Source: Devosia ginsengisoli (GTDB lineage: Bacteria; Pseudomonadota; Alphaproteobacteria; Rhizobiales; Devosiaceae). From it: a stretch of 64,000 nucleotides of DNA. Of the stretch, positions 1 through 8,552 are shown piece by piece. Made by a program: the position numbers and the translations under genes. The notes under the pieces are model-generated. The model was not told the origin of the DNA and made no database searches. It saw nothing but the letters and a program-made list of their open reading frames with translations. Positions within the stretch are counted from its first letter, which is position 1, and every line of letters begins with the position of its first letter. The stretch lies in contig NZ_CP042304.1 in assembly GCF_007859655.1 (NCBI RefSeq), forward strand, positions 1,674,001 to 1,738,000. The letters are read 5' to 3'.

Positions 1-112
1 CGCCACGCTATTGCAAGTGGTCGCCCTGGGCGCATTGCCCTTCTCGGTTGCCATGCCATTTGTCGAACTGTTCTATCGCGGCAAGGTGGCGTGGCGCGAC
101 AAGGCCGCCTAG
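1..112 (+). CDS. C-terminal tail of a truncated membrane protein
   Basis: Only the last 36 codons are inside the window, read in the frame that ends with TAG at 110-112. The tail has a hydrophobic stretch (LLQVVALGALPFSVAMPF) followed by a short basic end (YRGKVAWRDKAA). This suggests a final membrane helix and a cytoplasmic tail. The family cannot be named from this fragment. The stop codon overlaps the stop codon of the convergent MFS gene in the palindrome CTAG, so the two genes end on top of each other with no room for a terminator. Confidence 0.55.
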   Translation, partial: ATLLQVVALGALPFSVAMPFVELFYRGKVAWRDKAA

Positions 113-1349
113 TCGACCATCCGCTTGGCGAGGCTGCGCTGTTCGCGCAGACCGGGGAAAATGCGGCTCCAGATGATGGCGACGCCGATGGCGCCAACCC
201 CACCAATGACCACCGCAGCAACCGGCCCGATAAAGTGGGCCACCGTGCCGGCGCGGAATTCACCCAGTTCGTTCGACGCGCCGATGAACACCGAATTGAC
301 CGCATTGACCCGCCCGCGCACCTCCTCGGGCGTCCAGAGCTGCATGATGGTCTCGCGAATGGTGACACTGACCATATCGGATGCGCCCACCAGCGCCAAC
401 GCCGGAATGGAAATCCAGGCCGTGGTCGAAAGCCCGAAGATCAGCGTGAACAGGCCGAACAGCCCCACGAACAGAAACAGCAGCTTGCCGGCATGGTCTC
501 TGATAGGAAACCGCGTCAGGAACAGCGCCATGGCGATGGCGCCGATGCCCGGCGCAGCGCGCAGCAGACCCAGCTCCTGCGGCCCGGCATGCAAGATATC
601 CTTGGCATAGACCGGCAGCAACGCCACCGCACCGCCCATCAGGACGGCGAACATGTCGAGTGAAATGGCGCCCAGCACCACCTTGTTGGAAAAGATGTAG
701 CGGAAGCCGCCGAAAATGGTTTCGAGGCTTTTCGCCTGGCCCGCCCCCGCTGCGCCGGCTTCGGAATCAGCAGGACGCTGACCACCGCGAGCATCAACAA
801 CACCGCGCCCGTGCCAAAGGCCACGGTTGGCGAAATACCATAGAGCAGCCCGCCGGCGGCCGGCCCCATGATCGAGGCCATCTGCCAGGCGGAGGCATTG
901 ACCGTGATGGCATTGCTGAGCGCCTCCGGCGGCACCAGATTGGGCGCCAGCGACTGCGCCGCCGGCCCCCAGAAGGCACGGGCCGTGCCCAGCACGACCA
1001 GGATGCCGAAGATCGGCCAGACCTCATGCGCCTCGGCATTGACGAAGGCGAGAAACCCCAAGGCGCAGAGCAGTTCGACGCTGAGGCAGACCGCCATGAT
1101 CATGCGGCGATTGAAGCGGTCGGCGGTGAGACCCGTCACGAGAATGAGCAGCAGTGCCGGCAGGAACAGGCTGAGCCCGACCAGCCCGAGCAGGAACACA
1201 TTGCCGGTGACATCGTAGATCTGCCAGGCAATGGACACCGACATGATCTGCACCGCGAAGCTGACCAGCAGCGTCGTCAGCCAGAAAAAACGGAAGCCGA
1301 TATAGGTGAAAGCCAGGCGGGACGGCTCGGTGGGAACGGCGGTGCTCAT
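109..1349 (-). pseudogene. MFS exporter of the EntS/MFS_3 type, interrupted by one frameshift
   Basis: The two parts of this gene together encode a 12-helix major facilitator superfamily protein of about 413 residues, the usual family length. It starts MSTAVPTEPSRLAFTYIGFR at the ATG at 1349. The first part carries the loop-2 motif LTADRFNRRMIM. The second part, read in another frame from about position 745 downwards, continues with GAISLDMFAVLMGG and ends RSLAKRMVD. The reading frame breaks in a run of five C at 744-748; adding one C restores a continuous protein (QRGAGQAKSLETIFGGF). The family exports siderophores or drugs, but the substrate is unknown here. The lesion may be a sequencing error in a homopolymer rather than a real mutation. 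Confidence 0.85.
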
Positions 1350-1443
1350 GATCTGGAAGTGCCATGGCGCCGAAGCGCAGTCAAAGCCGTTCCGGCGAAA
1401 TCCGTTCGGCGGCAATAAAATAAGCGGCTCCGTTGCCCGCCGG

Positions 1444-2229
1444 TTACTTCTGCCGGTTGGGGTTGGGCCGCTGGTGACGCCGATCGATGGAGGAAATGAC
1501 CCCGCGCAGGGTGCGGATTTCCTGCGAGGAGAAACTGCCACGCGTCAGCGCCGTGCGCAGATTGTGGATCATGCTGGGCTTCTTCTCCGGCGTGGTGAAA
1601 AAGCCCGTCTGGTCGAGTACGCCCTCCAGATGCTCGAACAGCCCGACCAGTTCGCTCCTGGGCGCCACTTCGGAAAGGCCACTGCCAAAGGGCAGGGTTT
1701 CCGCCTGCCCCGATTGCCGCCGCCACTCATATGCCAGGATCAGCACCGCCTGCGCGATGTTGAGCGAAGCAAACGCCGGCTCGACCGGCAGGGTGACGAT
1801 GGTATCGGCCAGCGCCACTTCCTCGTTGAGCAGGCCCCATTTCTCGCGGCCGAACAACAGGCCGACGCCCTTTCCGGCCGCGATCTGGACCGCCATGCGC
1901 TGGGCGGCGATATCGGGGCCGATCACTTCCTTCTGCAGATCGCGCGACCGCGCCGTGGTAGCCAGCACCAGTTCGAGGTCGGCAATGGCCGCTTCCAGCG
2001 TTTCGAACACCCGCACATGGCTGATGACATGGTCGGCGCGCGAGGCGGCCGCCACGGCCTTTTCGTTGGGCCAGCCGTCGCGCGGTCGCACCAGGCGCAG
2101 GTCCCACAGGCCGAAATTGGCCATGGCCCGCGCCGCCGTGCCGATATTTTCGCCCAGCTGCGGCTCGCACAGGATTACCGCCGGCGACGGCCGCAGCTCG
2201 ATTTTGATGGATGTGTCGGTTCCGGCCAT
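1444..2229 (-). CDS. SpoU/TrmJ-family tRNA 2'-O-methyltransferase
   Basis: This 261-residue protein has the SpoU (SPOUT) methyltransferase fold. Early in the protein is the motif GENIGTAARAMANFG, then LLFGREKWGLLNEEV and VEPAFASLNIAQAVLILAYE, which form the knotted AdoMet-binding site. A C-terminal extension of about 80 residues follows, as in TrmJ. TrmJ methylates the 2'-hydroxyl of position 32 in several tRNAs, and that role is inferred here. The ATG at 2229 is preferred over the in-frame TTG three codons earlier. The gene lies just upstream of the MFS gene on the same strand with a gap of 94 bases, so the two may be co-transcribed. Confidence 0.9.
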   Translation of the reverse strand: MAGTDTSIKIELRPSPAVILCEPQLGENIGTAARAMANFGLWDLRLVRPRDGWPNEKAVAAASRADHVISHVRVFETLEAAIADLELVLATTARSRDLQKEVIGPDIAAQRMAVQIAAGKGVGLLFGREKWGLLNEEVALADTIVTLPVEPAFASLNIAQAVLILAYEWRRQSGQAETLPFGSGLSEVAPRSELVGLFEHLEGVLDQTGFFTTPEKKPSMIHNLRTALTRGSFSSQEIRTLRGVISSIDRRHQRPNPNRQK

Positions 2230-2286
2230 GACGCCCAATCCAGAAAGGTCAGGCGCTCATAACCCCTTTCGCGGGCTCAAGGCAAT

Positions 2287-2883
2287 TCAGGCGACGCGAT
2301 GGCGGATCGGCAAATCCCTGACCTTGGTGGATCGCTGCCATTCGCGATCGAGAATGGCGAAATGCAATTCCTCGTCCCACTCGCCCTGGAACAAAGCGTG
2401 CTCCCGGTAATGCGCTTCGAGCCGCATGCCCAATTGCTGCATCAGCTTGATCGAATGGTGGTTGCGGCCATCGCTGCGGGCAAAGACCCGGTGAATGTGG
2501 AAATGGTCGAAGGCCAGATCGAACAGCGCCGCCAGCGCCTCCCCGGCATAGCCCTGCCCGGCATGGGCCGGATTGACCACGAACAACACCTCGCCCTGCC
2601 CCGCCGTCGCATCGGACCAGCGCAGTGCCACATGACCGACAAGCGTCTGGTCGCCCCTGCGGATCACCGCCAGCGTCAGCGTATCGCCCGGCCGCTGCAG
2701 GCTCACATGCTCGCGCATGATCTTAAGCGCCCCGGCAATCTCGGTACGGTCGCGCGTGCGGCTGAACACGTAGCGCTGCACCGATGGCAACGCGTGATAG
2801 GCGCAGAGGCCCTCGATATCGCCACGTTCGAAGGTTCGCAGGGTCAGACGGTCGGTGTGAATGGGCAAAATCAGTGACGTCAT
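2287..2883 (-). CDS. GNAT family N-acetyltransferase (RimJ/RimL-like)
   Basis: The 198-residue protein starts MTSLILPIHTDRLTLRTF, the typical opening of the Acetyltransf_3 group that includes RimJ and RimL. The acetyl-CoA binding loop is NPAHAGQGYAGEALAALFDLAF. The C-terminal part, KLMQQLGMRLEAHYREHALF followed by GEWDEELHFAILDREW, is characteristic of the group. The substrate is unknown. Upstream in-frame codons would add 16 residues that do not look like the family, so the ATG at 2883 is chosen. A close relative follows upstream at 3025-3591; the pair probably arose by duplication, since both share the REHALFxGEWDEE segment. Confidence 0.88.
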   Translation of the reverse strand: MTSLILPIHTDRLTLRTFERGDIEGLCAYHALPSVQRYVFSRTRDRTEIAGALKIMREHVSLQRPGDTLTLAVIRRGDQTLVGHVALRWSDATAGQGEVLFVVNPAHAGQGYAGEALAALFDLAFDHFHIHRVFARSDGRNHHSIKLMQQLGMRLEAHYREHALFQGEWDEELHFAILDREWQRSTKVRDLPIRHRVA

Positions 2884-3024
2884 GGCAGCTGCGATCCCTC
2901 CGCAAAGTCGTTGCAAGCCCAAAGCCTCCAACGCCGCCGGAGTCGGGGAAGTTCCTGCCGCCGTCTGGAAAAGAATACTAACGGATGGCGCCCGCCGTCG
3001 GGCATGGTGAAGGCGCCAAAAAGC

Positions 3025-3591
3025 CTAGTTCCGGCGCCCCAGCCATTCGCGGCGCAGCATGGCATAGACGAATTCTTCGTCCCACTCGCCCTTGAACAGG
3101 GCATGCTCGCGAAAATGGGCTTCCCGCCGCATGCCCAGCCGCTCCATCAGCCGCCAGGAAGACCCGTTGCGCACATCGCAGCGCGCCGAAACGCGATGCT
3201 GGTCACCCGGCCCGAAGGCGAGATCGAGCAGCGCCGTGGCCGCTTCGGTGGCATAGCCCTGCCCCTGATAATCCGGATCGAATATCCAGCCGACCTCGCC
3301 CTGTCGTGCATCGGCGCTGCGCAGGATCAGCGAGACCTCGCCGATGACGCTGCTGGTCTGGTTGAGCTCCGCCGCCAGGATGATCTTGTCGCCATCGGCC
3401 TCCAGCGCCACCTGGCCGATGCGCTGCTGCACCGCCAGCGCGCATTCCTCCCGGCTCAGCGCCACGTCGAACAGATAGCGCGCCACATCCTCCCGCCGCC
3501 GATAGGCATAGACGGCATCGACGTCGCCTCGCGTGAAGGGCCGCAGTGTCAGCCGCTCGGTGCGGATCGGATAGTCTGGATAGAGCGCCAT
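3025..3591 (-). CDS. GNAT family N-acetyltransferase, paralogue of the neighbour
   Basis: This 188-residue acetyltransferase starts MALYPDYPIRTERLTLRPF. It has the acetyl-CoA loop DPDYQGQGYATEAATALLDLAF and ends with RLGMRREAHFREHALFKGEW and AMLRREWLGRRN. It resembles the gene at 2287-2883 along its whole length. Members of this group acetylate protein N-termini, small molecules or drugs; nothing in the sequence tells which. The gap to the next gene downstream is about 140 bases, so each may have its own promoter. A slightly longer start 11 codons upstream is possible. Confidence 0.88.
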   Translation of the reverse strand: MALYPDYPIRTERLTLRPFTRGDVDAVYAYRRREDVARYLFDVALSREECALAVQQRIGQVALEADGDKIILAAELNQTSSVIGEVSLILRSADARQGEVGWIFDPDYQGQGYATEAATALLDLAFGPGDQHRVSARCDVRNGSSWRLMERLGMRREAHFREHALFKGEWDEEFVYAMLRREWLGRRN

Positions 3592-3686
3592 GCCTCCCCC
3601 GTTTTGGCGCCGCACTCTCGCCACTCAGGCGCGCAAAGGCAAGACCGGCCTTGCCGCCGATGTGGCCGCGTGCCAGCCTCACACCC

Positions 3687-4127
3687 ATGTCCAGTTCAGA
3701 ACATCCCATGATCGACCTTACCGCCCGTTGCGATTGCGGGGCGATCACCCTGACCGCCAGCGGGCGCGTGGCCTCCATGTTTCAATGCGCCTGCGACAAC
3801 TGCCAGCACGTCTCGGGCAGTGGCCATTCCAGCGTCGTCTTGTTGCCCGCCGACGCGATCAGCGTGGTCGGCGCTACGAAATCCTGGTCCCGGCCAGCCG
3901 ATTCCGGCGCAACCTTCACCCGGCACTTCTGCCCCGAATGCGGCACCACCATTCATGCGCGGAGTTCGCGGGCGCCCGGTTTCGCCATCCTCCCCGTCGG
4001 CCTGTTCTCCGGGCAGAATGACTGGTTCGTACCCAACCAGCTCATCTTCGCACGCAGCCACCGCGATTGGGACCTGATTGCCGACCACCTGCCCTGGCAC
4101 GAGCGTTATCGGGAGGACCCGCAATGA
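3687..4127 (+). CDS. GFA (Mss4-like) zinc-binding family protein
   Basis: The protein of about 146 residues has the zinc-binding pattern of the GFA family: CDCGAITLT near the start, CACDNCQH, and FCPECGTTIHARS in the second half. GFA proteins include the enzyme that speeds the addition of glutathione to formaldehyde, but most members, like this one, have unknown substrates. Two in-frame ATGs are available, at 3687 and 3708; the first is reported. The stop codon overlaps the start of the next gene (ATGA), so the two are probably translated together. Confidence 0.87.
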   Translation: MSSSEHPMIDLTARCDCGAITLTASGRVASMFQCACDNCQHVSGSGHSSVVLLPADAISVVGATKSWSRPADSGATFTRHFCPECGTTIHARSSRAPGFAILPVGLFSGQNDWFVPNQLIFARSHRDWDLIADHLPWHERYREDPQ

Positions 4128-4459
4128 GCCTGGCCGTCGAGGAACTGTCCGACCGCATCCGCAACCTGCTCGACCAGCGGCTCACCATCACCGAGCAGAA
4201 AATGTTCGGCGGCCGCTGCTTCATGCTCGGTGGCAATATGCTGGTGTGCCCGATGAAGGATGGCGGCCTGCTGGTCCGGGTCGGCAAGGAGGGCTACGAC
4301 GCAGCCCTCACGCTGCCCGGCGCTCGACCCATGACCATGGGCAGCAGGACCATGGCGGGCTTCGTCGAAGTCAGCGGCGACGTGCTGGAAGACGACGAGG
4401 TGCTGCTCGACTGGATCGCACTGGCGCGCGGCTTCGTCGAGACCCTGCCTGCCAAGTAG
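4124..4459 (+). CDS. TfoX N-terminal domain protein
   Basis: This 111-residue protein is a stand-alone TfoX_N domain: KMFGGRCFMLGGNMLVCPMK, then LLVRVGKEGYDAAL, and a helical end (DDEVLLDWIALARGFVETLP). In gamma-proteobacteria TfoX switches on competence genes, but stand-alone TfoX_N proteins are common in alphaproteobacteria and mostly uncharacterised. The start codon overlaps the preceding stop (ATGA), pointing to an operon with the GFA gene. A role in competence should not be assumed. Confidence 0.88.
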   Translation: MSLAVEELSDRIRNLLDQRLTITEQKMFGGRCFMLGGNMLVCPMKDGGLLVRVGKEGYDAALTLPGARPMTMGSRTMAGFVEVSGDVLEDDEVLLDWIALARGFVETLPAK

Positions 4460-4460
4460 C

Positions 4461-5747
4461 TCAGGCAGGTGCCTTGCCGAAAACCAGCGCCGCATTGACC
4501 CCGCCGAAGCCGAACGAGTTCGACAGCGCATAGTCGATTTCCTTGGGCTTGGCGACATTGGGCACGAGGTCGAAGATATCGGCTTCCTCCACCGGATCAT
4601 CGAGGTTGATCGTCGGTGGCAGCATGCCTTCACGCAGCGCCTTGACCGAAATGATGGCCTCCAGCGCGCCCGCCGCGCCCAGCAGATGGCCCGTAGCGGA
4701 CTTGGTCGAGGACACAGAAAGATCCTTGCCCCGGCCGGGGAAGACGGCGGCAATGCCGGCGATTTCGGCCGTGTCGCCGACTGCGGTCGAGGTTGCATGG
4801 GCGTTGACATAGCCAACCTGGCTTTGGTCGACGCCGGCCATGGCAAGCGCGTTGCGCATGGCGACCTGCGCCCCCGCCCCATCAGGCGAGCCGGCCGTCA
4901 GGTGATAGGCATCGGCGGAGGTGCCGTAACCGGCGAGCACCGCCAACGGCGTGGCGCCCCGGGCCAGCGCATGGCTGAGCTTTTCGATGACCAGCACCGC
5001 TGCCCCCTCGGCCAGCACGAAGCCGTCATGTCCCTTGTCGAAGGGACGCGACGCCTTGTGCGGCTCATCGGCATAACTGCCGCTCAGCGCGCGCGAAGCA
5101 CCGAACCCGCCGATGGAAATGGGGTCGACCGAGCCTTCGGCGCCGCCAACCACCGCGACTTCGGCTTCGCCGGTCATGATCAGCCGCATGCCGTCGCCAA
5201 TGGCCTGGGCCGAGGCTGCACAGGCGGTGACCGGCGTGCCGATGGGACCACGGAAACTGTGGAGGATGGACAGCCAGCCAGCCGCCAGATTGGCGAGGAA
5301 GGATGGCACCGTAAACGGCGACAGGCGCCGTGGACCCTTCTGCTGGATGATTTCCACCGCGCGGGCCATGACGGGCGAGCCGCCGACGCCCGAGCCGATG
5401 ATGGTGGCCGTTGCCGCCTGGTCCTCGGGCGCGGTCGGGTGCCAACCGGCCTGGTCCAGCGCCTCGGCCGCCGCACCGATGGCATATTGGATGAACAGGT
5501 CCATCTTCTTGATTTCCTTGCCGTCGATGAAATCGGCAGCATCGAAACCGTTCGGGTTCTTGTCCTTCGTCGGAACGAGGCCGGCAATGTGGCTGACGAA
5601 CTCGCTCGTATCGAAGCGGTCATTGTGGACGATGCCACTGCGGCCGGCGACAAGCCCCTGCCAGAGGGTATCGACGCCAACGCCCAAGGGGCTGACGGCA
5701 CCCATGCCGGTGACAACGATGGGATCGGCGGGATCGGGCTTCAGCAT
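4461..5747 (-). CDS. Beta-ketoacyl-ACP synthase II (FabF-type)
   Basis: The 428-residue protein is a complete condensing enzyme of the KAS II type. It starts DPIVVTGMGAVSPLGVGVD. The active-site cysteine is about residue 176 in GTPVTACAASAQA. The two catalytic histidines lie in NAHATSTAVGDTAE and STKSATGHLLGAAGALEA. It would extend acyl-ACP chains using malonyl-ACP in the cytoplasm. It is not next to acpP or other fatty-acid genes. Instead it follows a MarR regulator, and a copy of that regulator's likely operator sits 12 bases upstream of its start, so its expression is probably conditional. It may be a second, specialised FabF copy. Confidence 0.93.
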   Translation of the reverse strand: MLKPDPADPIVVTGMGAVSPLGVGVDTLWQGLVAGRSGIVHNDRFDTSEFVSHIAGLVPTKDKNPNGFDAADFIDGKEIKKMDLFIQYAIGAAAEALDQAGWHPTAPEDQAATATIIGSGVGGSPVMARAVEIIQQKGPRRLSPFTVPSFLANLAAGWLSILHSFRGPIGTPVTACAASAQAIGDGMRLIMTGEAEVAVVGGAEGSVDPISIGGFGASRALSGSYADEPHKASRPFDKGHDGFVLAEGAAVLVIEKLSHALARGATPLAVLAGYGTSADAYHLTAGSPDGAGAQVAMRNALAMAGVDQSQVGYVNAHATSTAVGDTAEIAGIAAVFPGRGKDLSVSSTKSATGHLLGAAGALEAIISVKALREGMLPPTINLDDPVEEADIFDLVPNVAKPKEIDYALSNSFGFGGVNAALVFGKAPA

Positions 5748-5758
5748 GATGGGTTCCT

Positions 5759-5770
5759 GTGTATATGCAC
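5759..5770. promoter_or_regulatory. Probable MarR operator before the ketoacyl-ACP synthase gene
   Basis: The 12-mer GTGTATATGCAC differs by one base from the perfect palindrome GTGCATATGCAC found at 6241-6252 upstream of the MarR gene. It lies 12 bases before the start codon of the ketoacyl-ACP synthase, where a bound repressor would block transcription or translation. The match between two neighbouring sites makes chance unlikely. Confidence 0.65.
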
Positions 5771-5807
5771 GGAGTGAATTTCTCAGAATTGCGGCAGGGC
5801 GATGTCG

Positions 5808-6224
5808 CTAAAGCCGCGACAGATGCCGAAGCCCGTCGATGACAGTGTCAAAATCCGGACTGGCGAGTGCCTCCCGCAGTTCCGCCTGCGAGCGGCGCCA
5901 TTCGGGTAAGATGGCATCAAAGGTCTCGCGACCCTGCTTGGTAAGGGCGCCAAGGCGGCCATTGCCGCGCCCGGCCGGCGCGCTGGCGACCAGCCCCTTG
6001 CGTTCGAGCAGCGCCAGGTTGCGCGACAGCGTGGTGCGGTCCATGGCCAGCGCATTGGCCGTGTCGGTGATCGAGCGTCCCGGATGGTTCGCCAGCGCCC
6101 CCAATATGTTGAACTGCGCCGCAGTGACGCCGAAGCCGCGCAATTTGCGATCGGCACGACGAGTCACCGCACGAGCCGCCATACGCGTATTGAGAACGAG
6201 GCAAAGGTCGAAATCGTCGATCAT
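5808..6224 (-). CDS. MarR family transcriptional regulator
   Basis: The 138-residue protein has a winged helix-turn-helix typical of Mar[20 protein letters not shown], then [20 protein letters not shown] (recognition helix) and a wing with [18 protein letters not shown]. It starts [20 protein letters not shown] at the ATG at 6224. The longer open frame upstream has no family similarity. MarR proteins are dimeric repressors released by small phenolic, lipid or oxidising ligands. The palindrome 17 bases before its start suggests autoregulation, and the similar site before the downstream ketoacyl-ACP synthase suggests control of that gene. The ligand is unknown. Confidence 0.92.
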   Translation of the reverse strand: MIDDFDLCLVLNTRMAARAVTRRADRKLRGFGVTAAQFNILGALANHPGRSITDTANALAMDRTTLSRNLALLERKGLVASAPAGRGNGRLGALTKQGRETFDAILPEWRRSQAELREALASPDFDTVIDGLRHLSRL

Positions 6225-6240
6225 GTGCTGCCAGATAAGC

Positions 6241-6252
6241 GTGCATATGCAC
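6241..6252. promoter_or_regulatory. Palindromic operator before the MarR gene
   Basis: GTGCATATGCAC is a perfect 12-base palindrome placed 17 bases upstream of the MarR start codon, in the space shared with the divergent icd gene. MarR dimers commonly bind palindromes of this size. A one-mismatch copy stands before the adjacent ketoacyl-ACP synthase. The icd start is 117 bases away on the other side, so control of icd is possible but less likely. Confidence 0.7.
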
Positions 6253-6368
6253 GATGTCAACCGGCATGCCCCCTTGCCCTTTGCCGGCTTTGCGCCGCGG
6301 CGCACCGATGCTATAGGGCACGCCGAAGGCCAGAGGGCCAATATGCGGATTTCAGGGAGATATTTCCG

Positions 6369-7580
6369 ATGAGCAAAATCAAAGTCGCCAACCCGGTCGT
6401 CGATCTCGACGGCGACGAGATGACCAGGATCATCTGGCAGGCGATCAAGGACAAGCTCATCCACCCCTATCTCGACCTGCCGATCGAATATTACGACCTC
6501 AGCGTGGAAAGCCGCGACGCCACCGACGACCAGATCACGGTCGATGCCGCCAAGGCGATCCAGAAGCACGGCGTGGGCATCAAATGCGCGACCATCACCC
6601 CCGATGAACAGCGCGTCGAAGAGTTCAAGCTCAAGAAGATGTGGAAGTCGCCCAACGGCACCATCCGCAACATCCTGGGCGGCGTGATCTTCCGCGAGCC
6701 CATCATCTGCAAGAACGTGCCGCGCCTCGTGCCCGGCTGGACCCAGCCGATCATTGTCGGCCGCCATGCCTTCGGCGACCAGTATCGCGCCACCGACTTC
6801 CTGTTCCCCGGCAAGGGCACGCTGACCATCAAGTTCACCGGCGAAGACGGCAAGGTCATCGAGCACGAAGTGTTCCAGGCCCCGGGCGCCGGCGTCGCAA
6901 TGGCCATGTACAATCTCGACGATTCGATCCGCGACTTCGCCCATGCGAGCTTCAACTACGGCCTTGCCCGCGGCGTGCCGGTCTATCTGTCGACCAAGAA
7001 CACCATCCTCAAGGCCTATGACGGCCGCTTCAAGGACATCTTCCAGGAGATCTACGAGGCCGAGTTCAAGGAAAAGTTCGAGGCCGCCAAGATCTGGTAC
7101 GAGCACCGCCTGATCGACGACATGGTCGCTTCGGCCCTCAAATGGTCCGGCGGTTATGTCTGGGCCTGCAAGAATTATGATGGCGACGTGCAGTCCGACA
7201 TCGTGGCGCAGGGTTTTGGCTCGCTGGGCCTGATGACCTCGGTCCTGGCCACGCCCGATGGCAAGATCGTCGAAGCCGAGGCCGCCCACGGCACGGTGAC
7301 CCGTCACTACCGCCAGCATCAGCAGGGCAAGGAAACCTCGACCAACTCCACCGCCTCGATCTTCGCCTGGACCCGTGGCCTGGCCCACCGCGCCAAGCTC
7401 GATGACAATGAGGCGCTGGCCAAGTTCGCCGCCACCCTCGAAAAGGTCACCGTCGACACGATCGAAGAAGGCAAGATGACCAAGGACCTGAGCCTGCTCG
7501 TCGGACCCGACCAGCCGTGGCTCTCGACCCTCGGCTTCCTCGACGCCATCGACCAGAACCTGCAGAAGGCCATGGCGTAA
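6369..7580 (+). CDS. icd: NADP-dependent isocitrate dehydrogenase
   Basis: The 403-residue protein starts [20 protein letters not shown] and matches the dimeric, eukaryote-like NADP isocitrate dehydrogenase found in alphaproteobacteria. The substrate loop [13 protein letters not shown], the metal and substrate region [20 protein letters not shown], and the cofactor segment [12 protein letters not shown] are all present. It converts isocitrate to 2-oxoglutarate in the TCA cycle and supplies NADPH. A ribosome-binding-like GGGAGA precedes the ATG. The gene stands alone and ends in a strong terminator. Confidence 0.96.
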   Translation: MSKIKVANPVVDLDGDEMTRIIWQAIKDKLIHPYLDLPIEYYDLSVESRDATDDQITVDAAKAIQKHGVGIKCATITPDEQRVEEFKLKKMWKSPNGTIRNILGGVIFREPIICKNVPRLVPGWTQPIIVGRHAFGDQYRATDFLFPGKGTLTIKFTGEDGKVIEHEVFQAPGAGVAMAMYNLDDSIRDFAHASFNYGLARGVPVYLSTKNTILKAYDGRFKDIFQEIYEAEFKEKFEAAKIWYEHRLIDDMVASALKWSGGYVWACKNYDGDVQSDIVAQGFGSLGLMTSVLATPDGKIVEAEAAHGTVTRHYRQHQQGKETSTNSTASIFAWTRGLAHRAKLDDNEALAKFAATLEKVTVDTIEEGKMTKDLSLLVGPDQPWLSTLGFLDAIDQNLQKAMA

Positions 7581-7607
7581 CCAACCCGTTACGCATGAAA
7601 TTCGAAA

Positions 7608-7638
7608 GGCCGGGTCCGCGCGACCCGGCCTTTTCTTT
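7608..7638 (+). terminator. Rho-independent terminator of icd
   Basis: GGCCGGGTC and GACCCGGCC form a 9-bp stem with a short loop, followed by TTTTCTTT. It starts 28 bases after the icd stop codon. Confidence 0.88.
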
Positions 7639-7765
7639 GCGCGCTAGGTAACACGGATGTTACCTTCAACCCCGCTCCTGGCGATTTTTGTCGCCCGACG
7701 CGGGTTGAGCGGCGCTGATGCCCGCCCATATGCGATGGGTCCAGGGCTCATTGGAGGGATCAGAC

Positions 7766-8500
7766 ATGCGCCGCAGTATCGCAATCGCCACCACCGCAAC
7801 AGCCAGCCTTCTCCTCGGCAGTGCCGCATTCGCGCAGAGCGCCGACTACGATTTCAGCGGTTTCGACCGCGTCGACATCGCCACCGGGCTCGACGCCCGG
7901 ATCACCCAGGGCGACAGCTTTTCGGTTCGTGCGGAATCGCGCAGCCAGGATGCGCTGGACCATCTGCAGATCAGCGTCGATGGCGGCACCCTGACCGCCC
8001 GTTTCGAGCAGAGCTTCCTCGATTTCATCATCAGCGGCGGGCTGGTCGGCCAGTTGCTCAATAGCGGCAACGCCATCACCATCGACATCACCATGCCCGC
8101 TTTGGCCGGCGTTACCGCCAGCTCGGGCGCCGATGTCGGCGTGATCGCCGTGACCAGCGAGCGGCTCGAACTCGACGCATCGAGCGGCGCCGATATCAAG
8201 GTGACCGACGCCGTACTGGGCCACGCCATCGTCTCCGCATCCAGCGGGTCCGATATTGAAATCAGCGGCTCCGCCGATACGGTGGAAGCCGACGCCTCCA
8301 GTGGCTCCGATATCGACGCGGATGACCTTGTGGCCAGCAACGTCGCGGCAGAGGCCTCCAGCGGCGCCAATGTGTCGGTACATGCTACGGCGGGGATCAA
8401 GGCCGACGCGTCGAGCGGTGGCGATATCGAGGTCCGGGGCAACCCTGCAGACCGCGACGTAGACACCTCCAGCGGAGGCGATGTCAGTTTCGACGACTGA
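7766..8500 (+). CDS. Secreted head-GIN (DUF2807-like) beta-repeat protein
   Basis: The 244-residue protein has a signal peptide (MRRSIAIATTATASLLLGSA, cleaved after AFAQ). It begins with the YDFSGFDRVDIATGLDARIT segment typical of the head-GIN domain. The second half is built from seven repeats of about 19 residues, each starting with [D/S/E/T]xSSG[A/S/G][D/N][I/V], which should wind into a right-handed beta helix. A GGAGG ribosome-binding site precedes the ATG at 7766. The function of these periplasmic or surface proteins is unknown; envelope adhesion or sensing is possible. It is convergent with the VWA gene and shares a terminator with it. Confidence 0.83.
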   Translation: MRRSIAIATTATASLLLGSAAFAQSADYDFSGFDRVDIATGLDARITQGDSFSVRAESRSQDALDHLQISVDGGTLTARFEQSFLDFIISGGLVGQLLNSGNAITIDITMPALAGVTASSGADVGVIAVTSERLELDASSGADIKVTDAVLGHAIVSASSGSDIEISGSADTVEADASSGSDIDADDLVASNVAAEASSGANVSVHATAGIKADASSGGDIEVRGNPADRDVDTSSGGDVSFDD

Positions 8501-8511
8501 TTCAAAACGCA

Positions 8512-8534
8512 AAGGGCGCCCATCGGGCGCCCTT
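8512..8534. terminator. Bidirectional terminator between convergent genes
   Basis: AAGGGCGCCC, ATC and GGGCGCCCTT form a perfect 10-bp stem with a three-base loop between the head-GIN gene and the VWA gene. It is followed by a short pyrimidine tract on the + strand and by GCGTTTTG on the - strand, so it may serve both. Confidence 0.75.
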
Positions 8535-8552
8535 CTCGTATCTGCGGGCAGC

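Noticed and set aside
4124..4459. Evidence of natural competence from the TfoX-like protein
   Set aside because: Only the N-terminal domain is present and no competence gene is in the window.
5808..7388. A 526-codon extension of the MarR gene opposite icd
   Set aside because: The first part is the antisense of icd; the MarR domain starts at the ATG at 6224 with an operator just before it.
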